In this document: positions 61,198 through 64,000 of the stretch, piece by piece
Layout of the letters: each line of letters opens with the position of its first letter
Position numbering within the stretch: the stretch's first letter is position 1
NCBI RefSeq assembly: GCF_043789415.1
Contig: NZ_JBDLLW010000002.1
Location: forward strand, 310,001-374,000
Direction: 5' to 3'
Origin: Renibacterium sp043789415
GTDB lineage: Bacteria; Actinomycetota; Actinomycetes; Actinomycetales; Micrococcaceae
DNA: 64,000 bases
Translations under genes and position numbers: made by a program
The notes under the pieces: model-generated
The model's database searches: none
What the model saw: the letters and a program-made list of their open reading frames with translations, nothing else
What the model was told of the DNA's origin: nothing

Positions 61198-61542
61198 ATG
61201 AGCGGTCACCAGAAGAATGGACTTCCGAAGGAACCCCAGGTTGCCGGTGGCTTTGGCTTCGTGACGGTCGAGGACCGACAGAAGTGGGAGCAAGCTCGGC
61301 AACTTCAGCACCGACCAGAGTCGGCAGCGAAGGCTTTCGTGAAGGGATTCTCGTCGGGGGTCACGGAGTATCGGAGCAAGCTCAACGATGCCCGCCTTCG
61401 GGCTGAGCAGCAGCAAGCGGTCAAAGAGGAGCACGAGGCGACGTCGGCAAAGACCATCCGGCGTACGATCAAGGATGCCGAGACGGTCGACATTGAGCAA
61501 CGTGACCTGAGGGATCAACTGGATCCAGGCTTTGAGTTCTGA
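61198..61542 (+). CDS. Hypothetical protein, last gene of the polymerase operon
   Basis: A 114-aa charged, helical protein (VTVEDRQKWEQARQLQHRPE, then LNDARLRAEQQQAVKEEHEA). GAGAGGGAGG precedes the ATG and overlaps the end of the upstream gene, 5 nt away. No family recognised. Its operon position links it to the RNA polymerase and its partner gene. Confidence 0.5.
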   Translation: MSGHQKNGLPKEPQVAGGFGFVTVEDRQKWEQARQLQHRPESAAKAFVKGFSSGVTEYRSKLNDARLRAEQQQAVKEEHEATSAKTIRRTIKDAETVDIEQRDLRDQLDPGFEF

Positions 61543-61562
61543 ACTAAGCTCGGACTTAAAAT

Positions 61563-61607
61563 GAATGATCTCTTGAATTATCAACTAGACGATTCCAGAG
61601 ATCATTC
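61563..61607. promoter_or_regulatory. 11-bp inverted repeat before the HU-like gene
   Basis: GAATGATCTCT at 61563-61573 and AGAGATCATTC at 61597-61607 are exact complements with a 23-nt spacer. This is the longest member of the GAATGATC repeat group. The AT-rich spacer has no clear -35/-10 pair. Confidence 0.65.
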
Positions 61608-61663
61608 AGATAGACTGGGTTACAAGGGTTGAGCAACACAGGATGGAGAGTGGGGCAGGACGT

Positions 61664-62044
61664 ATGAGCATGTTGATGACCGCACAACAGCGACGCATCT
61701 CGAAGCGGGAGTTTATAGCCCGCGTGTCGGCTCACAGCGGGTGGCCGATCAAGACAGTCAGCTCGATCTACGAAGGGATTTTCAGCGAATTGACCGAGGC
61801 AGTTTCTCAGGGAGAGACGGTCGTGCTGACGCGATTCGGCCGCTTCTATCGACAGGCCCACAAAGGGCACAAAGTTCGCTTTGGCAAGCAGGACATCGAC
61901 GATTATTCGGTACTGAAGTTCTCCGCGTCGCCCAGCGTGAATCGACATCTCGATGGTGACGACGTCGATGCCGAGCTGATTATGAACGATGAATTTCAGA
62001 ATTCGAATTATCCGCGGGATGAACGACGGCTCGTCGAAGTGTGA
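61664..62044 (+). CDS. HU-family DNA-bending protein
   Basis: A 126-aa protein. Residues 12-100 match the HU/IHF fold (ISKREFIARVSAHSGWPIKT, IFSELTEAVSQGETVVLTRF, GRFYRQAHKGHKVRFGKQD), with an unusual arm lacking the common RNP motif, and a 25-residue acidic C-terminal extension. HU proteins bend DNA and help recombination and transcription. An element-encoded, diverged HU beside an element-encoded RNA polymerase suggests a dedicated architectural factor. The ATG at 61664 has GGCAGGA upstream. Confidence 0.75.
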   Translation: MSMLMTAQQRRISKREFIARVSAHSGWPIKTVSSIYEGIFSELTEAVSQGETVVLTRFGRFYRQAHKGHKVRFGKQDIDDYSVLKFSASPSVNRHLDGDDVDAELIMNDEFQNSNYPRDERRLVEV

Positions 62045-62070
62045 CGATCCTGGCGGAACTAAAAAGAGAT

Positions 62071-62094
62071 CCCCGAGTGCATTTGCACTCGGGG
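62071..62094. terminator. Hairpin after the HU-like gene
   Basis: CCCCGAGTGC at 62071-62080 pairs with GCACTCGGGG at 62085-62094, 4-nt loop ATTT, followed by TTTCTG. It lies between convergent genes and is preceded by AAAAAGAG, so it may work in both directions. Confidence 0.88.
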
Positions 62095-62123
62095 TTTCTG
62101 TGTGTTCGGAGGAAGGGTGTTGG

Positions 62124-62402
62124 TCAGTCATCGGAGATGACGATAATCAGGATGAAGATGAGCACCAGCGGCCCGAGCACGACGGCAGCCGTCGTCACCA
62201 GGATGTGCTCAATCCCCCAGGATGACTGCAGCCACGTCATAACCTCAGCCCACAGCCGCGTGACGGTGGCTGTGATCCAAGTAAAGAAGCCGGTCACCCA
62301 ACCGACGAGCGTGCCAACACTCATGCCGCCGAGGGTGCAGAGCGCGACGATCCGGCGCGTGGTGTTTACCGTGGAGACTCCGCGGCGAATGGTGTGAAAC
62401 AT
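62124..62402 (-). CDS. Small membrane protein
   Basis: A 92-aa protein with two hydrophobic stretches: about 18-50 (IVALCTLGGMSVGTLVGWVT) and 68-90 (LVTTAAVVLGPLVLIFILII), ending in DD. AAGAGG precedes the ATG. It converges with the HU gene. No family recognised. Confidence 0.55.
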   Translation of the reverse strand: MFHTIRRGVSTVNTTRRIVALCTLGGMSVGTLVGWVTGFFTWITATVTRLWAEVMTWLQSSWGIEHILVTTAAVVLGPLVLIFILIIVISDD

Positions 62403-62599
62403 GAGAACCTCTTGTCTGCCCGGAATCCAAATCAGGATCGCTATCTATTGAATCGTCTTACTGACTAGTCTACGAGAGAGGATCATAGATGAACAGAAAG
62501 CCCCGAATTGGCCATACGAATGGTCGATTCGAGGCTCTGCGTTGCAGAAATGGTTTGTCAGTCTCCCCAAAGTTCGGGCAGATGATCCAGTCGGCGCGG

Positions 62600-62827
62600 T
62601 CATCGCAGCGAATCCAGGAGTTCTTCTGCGAAGTCGTCGTCGTAGTTCTCATGGACGACATCTTCGATCGAAGCATCTGGGCGCTCCAAGAAGTGGAGTC
62701 CGGCGTTCACGACAAAGTTGATCGCGTCACTCAGAAACTCGTCGCCGTCGTCGTGGACAACATTGAGCACCTCGTCGGCTGCGCGATTCAGTGCGGTAGT
62801 GATTTGGTCGGTGCTGAAACTGGACAT
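62600..62827 (-). CDS. Small acidic hypothetical protein
   Basis: A 75-aa protein (MSSFSTDQITTALNRAADEV, then NVVHDDGDEFLSDAINFVVN), strongly acidic, helical, ending FAEELLDSLR. The minus-strand frame is preferred over a longer plus-strand frame (62489-62968) because its amino-acid make-up and the AGAAAGAG upstream look natural. Acidic small proteins on mobile elements sometimes mimic DNA, but nothing specific supports this here. Confidence 0.5.
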   Translation of the reverse strand: MSSFSTDQITTALNRAADEVLNVVHDDGDEFLSDAINFVVNAGLHFLERPDASIEDVVHENYDDDFAEELLDSLR

Positions 62828-62948
62828 GACATCGGCTCTTTCTGGTCTTCGCCGAGGAAGGCGATATCGTGTACGAGCGTTGGTCGGCTCCAGTCGGCAT
62901 CCCTGCCGCACCGGGGCAAAACAGGGGTGCTGACTGTCGGTAGGTCGG

Positions 62949-63098
62949 CTAGTGCAGATCGTTGCTAACTCTAATCAACTCGCCCGCGATGGGAAGAACA
63001 CCACTCCAACCTCTGGCATCGCCGTCATCGGTGAGACGTCGGACCTCGGCACCGTAGGAAAGGTAAATCCCCCAGGTCTCGTCATGGAACTCGACCAT
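62949..63098 (-). CDS. Short hypothetical protein, uncertain
   Basis: A 49-codon frame starting MVEFHDETWGIYLSYGAEVR with an open extension upstream to 63191. It overlaps, on the other strand, nothing certain. Tentative. Confidence 0.3.
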   Translation of the reverse strand: MVEFHDETWGIYLSYGAEVRRLTDDGDARGWSGVLPIAGELIRVSNDLH

Positions 63099-63130
63099 GG
63101 CGTAGGGCTCGTTGGGAATGTCAATTTGAT

Positions 63131-63313
63131 TTGAGACCGGTTTTTGGTGGCATCTACTCTGCAGAAGTGGTTTCCAGCCAAACTGCCACAATCACGGAGT
63201 TGGATGAATACTTTGATTCCGAGGTTCGGGAGGGAGGCGACGATGATCCACTCTGGGATCTTGCATACAGGGTCTGGGAGAAGCGGCAAAGCGTAGCTGG
63301 GTTCACTAGCTAA
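63131..63313 (+). CDS. Short hypothetical protein, uncertain
   Basis: A 60-codon frame from a TTG, with a plausible acidic helical end (ITELDEYFDSEVREGGDDDP, LWDLAYRVWEKRQ). No good ribosome binding site, and it overlaps the upstream extension of the minus-strand frame at 62949. Only one of the two may be real. Confidence 0.3.
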   Translation: MRPVFGGIYSAEVVSSQTATITELDEYFDSEVREGGDDDPLWDLAYRVWEKRQSVAGFTS

Positions 63314-63319
63314 ACAAAA

Positions 63320-63345
63320 ACGGCCCCCATCTCTATGGGAGCCGT
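63320..63345. terminator. Hairpin with A/T flank
   Basis: ACGGC and CCCAT at 63320-63329 pair with ATGGG and GCCGT at 63336-63345 around CTCT, with one mismatch. On the minus strand it is followed by TTTTTG, so it would best stop leftward transcription. Confidence 0.6.
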
Positions 63346-63415
63346 CGAACCAAAGTCTCTAAAGACCTGGCGGGGTTTACAAGAACTATACCAGGATAAC
63401 TGGAATAATTGACCC

Positions 63416-63694
63416 ATGCATGACAATGAAGCCCAGACTCTGACCAACGACCAGGAACAGGAAGCAGAAGGGGAATCTTTTTCAATCGGATCAGCAGTAA
63501 CTCACCGTCACCGTGGCGGTGTCGGCATCGTCACGAATAGCTGGATTGAACAGCCCGGCGGCTGGAAGTCCGGCAATCTAGAAGTGGAGTGGGTCAGCAG
63601 ATACCCGACGGTGGAAAATCCGGACGATCTTGTTCAGATCGAATCAATTATCCCGGCACTTGAGGAATTCTGGGGCGAAACCAAAGGGATGTAG
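63416..63694 (+). CDS. Hypothetical protein with SH3-like pattern
   Basis: A 92-aa acidic protein. The middle reads FSIGSAVTHRHRGGVGIVTN and LEVEWVSRYPTVENPDDLVQ, a pattern of short beta strands and glycines as in small SH3/KOW-like barrels; the assignment is by impression only. It is more A+T-rich than the element's transfer genes. It ends before a hairpin shared with the convergent partial gene. Confidence 0.45.
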   Translation: MHDNEAQTLTNDQEQEAEGESFSIGSAVTHRHRGGVGIVTNSWIEQPGGWKSGNLEVEWVSRYPTVENPDDLVQIESIIPALEEFWGETKGM

Positions 63695-63759
63695 TAGAAG
63701 AGGTAGTCGTGCTCGGACTCGATTCGAGTGAGGGGTCAGGGAGAGATGGTCCAAACAGA

Positions 63760-63797
63760 GAGTGGCGACGGAATCCGAAGTGAATTCGTCGCCACTC
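63760..63797. terminator. Hairpin between convergent genes near the right edge
   Basis: GAGTGGCGACG at 63760-63770 and its complement at 63787-63797 form an 11-bp stem with a 16-nt loop. Confidence 0.75.
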
Positions 63798-63819
63798 CCG
63801 GGCGGGCCCTGTTCGCGGA

Positions 63820-64000
63820 TCAGGCAGTGACGAGCGCCGCCGCGTCCTTCTTGAGGCTGTCCTCGGGCTCCTCGTCGAGGAGGTCAGGGTCGATGCCAGC
63901 GGCGCGAGCGGCGTTCTGGATGTCGCGCTTGGTGAGCAGGTTGACGATCTGCTCGTAGCTCGACTCGATCGGGGGGCTCTTCACTGTGCCGTAGGAGAGG
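63820..64000 (-). CDS. C-terminal part of an unknown protein (runs off right edge)
   Basis: The minus strand from the right edge reads LSYGTVKSPPIESSYEQIVN, LLTKRDIQNAARAAGIDPDL and DSLKKDAAALVTA before a TGA at 63822-63820. Codon use is natural and the end is charged. The start lies beyond the window. No family can be named from 59 residues. Confidence 0.6.
   Translation of the reverse strand, partial: LSYGTVKSPPIESSYEQIVNLLTKRDIQNAARAAGIDPDLLDEEPEDSLKKDAAALVTA

Noticed and set aside
62489..62968. 159-codon plus-strand frame
   Set aside because: It is the antisense of a more natural acidic minus-strand gene (62600-62827), and its valine/serine/arginine-rich composition is unlike a real protein.
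1..64000. CRISPR arrays and rRNA genes
   Set aside because: No regularly spaced direct repeats with spacers and no rRNA-like sequence were seen in the window.

Overview
The window looks like a chromosomal segment of a moderately GC-rich actinobacterium, most likely a Micrococcaceae member (Arthrobacter / Renibacterium / Psychromicrobium type). The evidence is the left-end gene order, pyruvate carboxylase - ParA - MerR - bifunctional nuclease - FtsR - GarA-type FHA - GcvH, which matches the actinobacterial block known in mycobacteria as Rv1826-Rv1830. An Rpf-LysM protein and other actinobacterial families agree. The genus is an inference.

Region 1 (1-20.1 kb) is ordinary chromosome. It holds the conserved block above, an SRPBCC protein, a resuscitation-promoting factor, a PrmC-like methyltransferase, a GH20 hexosaminidase, membrane and binding proteins, a DoxX/DM13 pair, a two-component system and a large secreted DUF4832-type protein with carbohydrate-binding modules. 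Decay is visible: a truncated saccharopine-dehydrogenase-like gene and a 17-bp tandem repeat at the end of the methyltransferase gene.

Region 2 (20.2-30.8 kb) is secretion-rich and more variable. After an SGNH hydrolase and a 0.55-kb AT-rich spacer come six tandem, same-strand, secreted trypsin-fold proteases of 244-247 aa, closed by one strong terminator. They fall into two sub-types in the order 1-2-1-2-2-1, and copies 1 and 3 share a 93-nt identical tract. A DyP-type peroxidase, a YCII protein beside a dead ECF sigma gene, and a small secreted beta/gamma-crystallin-like protein follow.

Region 3 (30.88 kb to the right edge) is an integrated conjugative element whose right end is outside the window. 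Its left boundary is the 3' end of a tRNA-Pro gene with the gene's terminator still on the host side. Next come a tyrosine integrase, an excisionase, a decayed second tRNA-Pro copy and an XRE regulator. The transfer genes follow: a pilin-like protein, membrane proteins, a lysozyme+CHAP wall hydrolase, a MOB-P-like relaxase, a possible ssDNA-binding protein, a ClpB-like AAA+ machine without a ClpP docking loop, a tail-anchored coiled-coil protein and a 1351-aa VirD4/TraG coupling protein. No VirB4-type ATPase was seen here.

The most striking gene is at 53634-59192: one 1852-aa chain carrying both catalytic halves of a cellular-type RNA polymerase. The beta-like barrel motif (GDKLSDLHGNKGV) is at about 983-995, the beta'-like catalytic loop (GDFDGD) at 1407-1412, and bridge-helix-like and trigger-loop-like segments follow. 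A 573-aa partner gene starts within 6 nt of its stop, and an HU-like gene lies nearby. Most element operons start after an AT-rich spacer with short inverted repeats, often containing GATCATTC/GAATGATC, and end in long perfect hairpins. The inference is an element that transcribes at least some of its own genes with a private two-barrel polymerase acting on private promoters.
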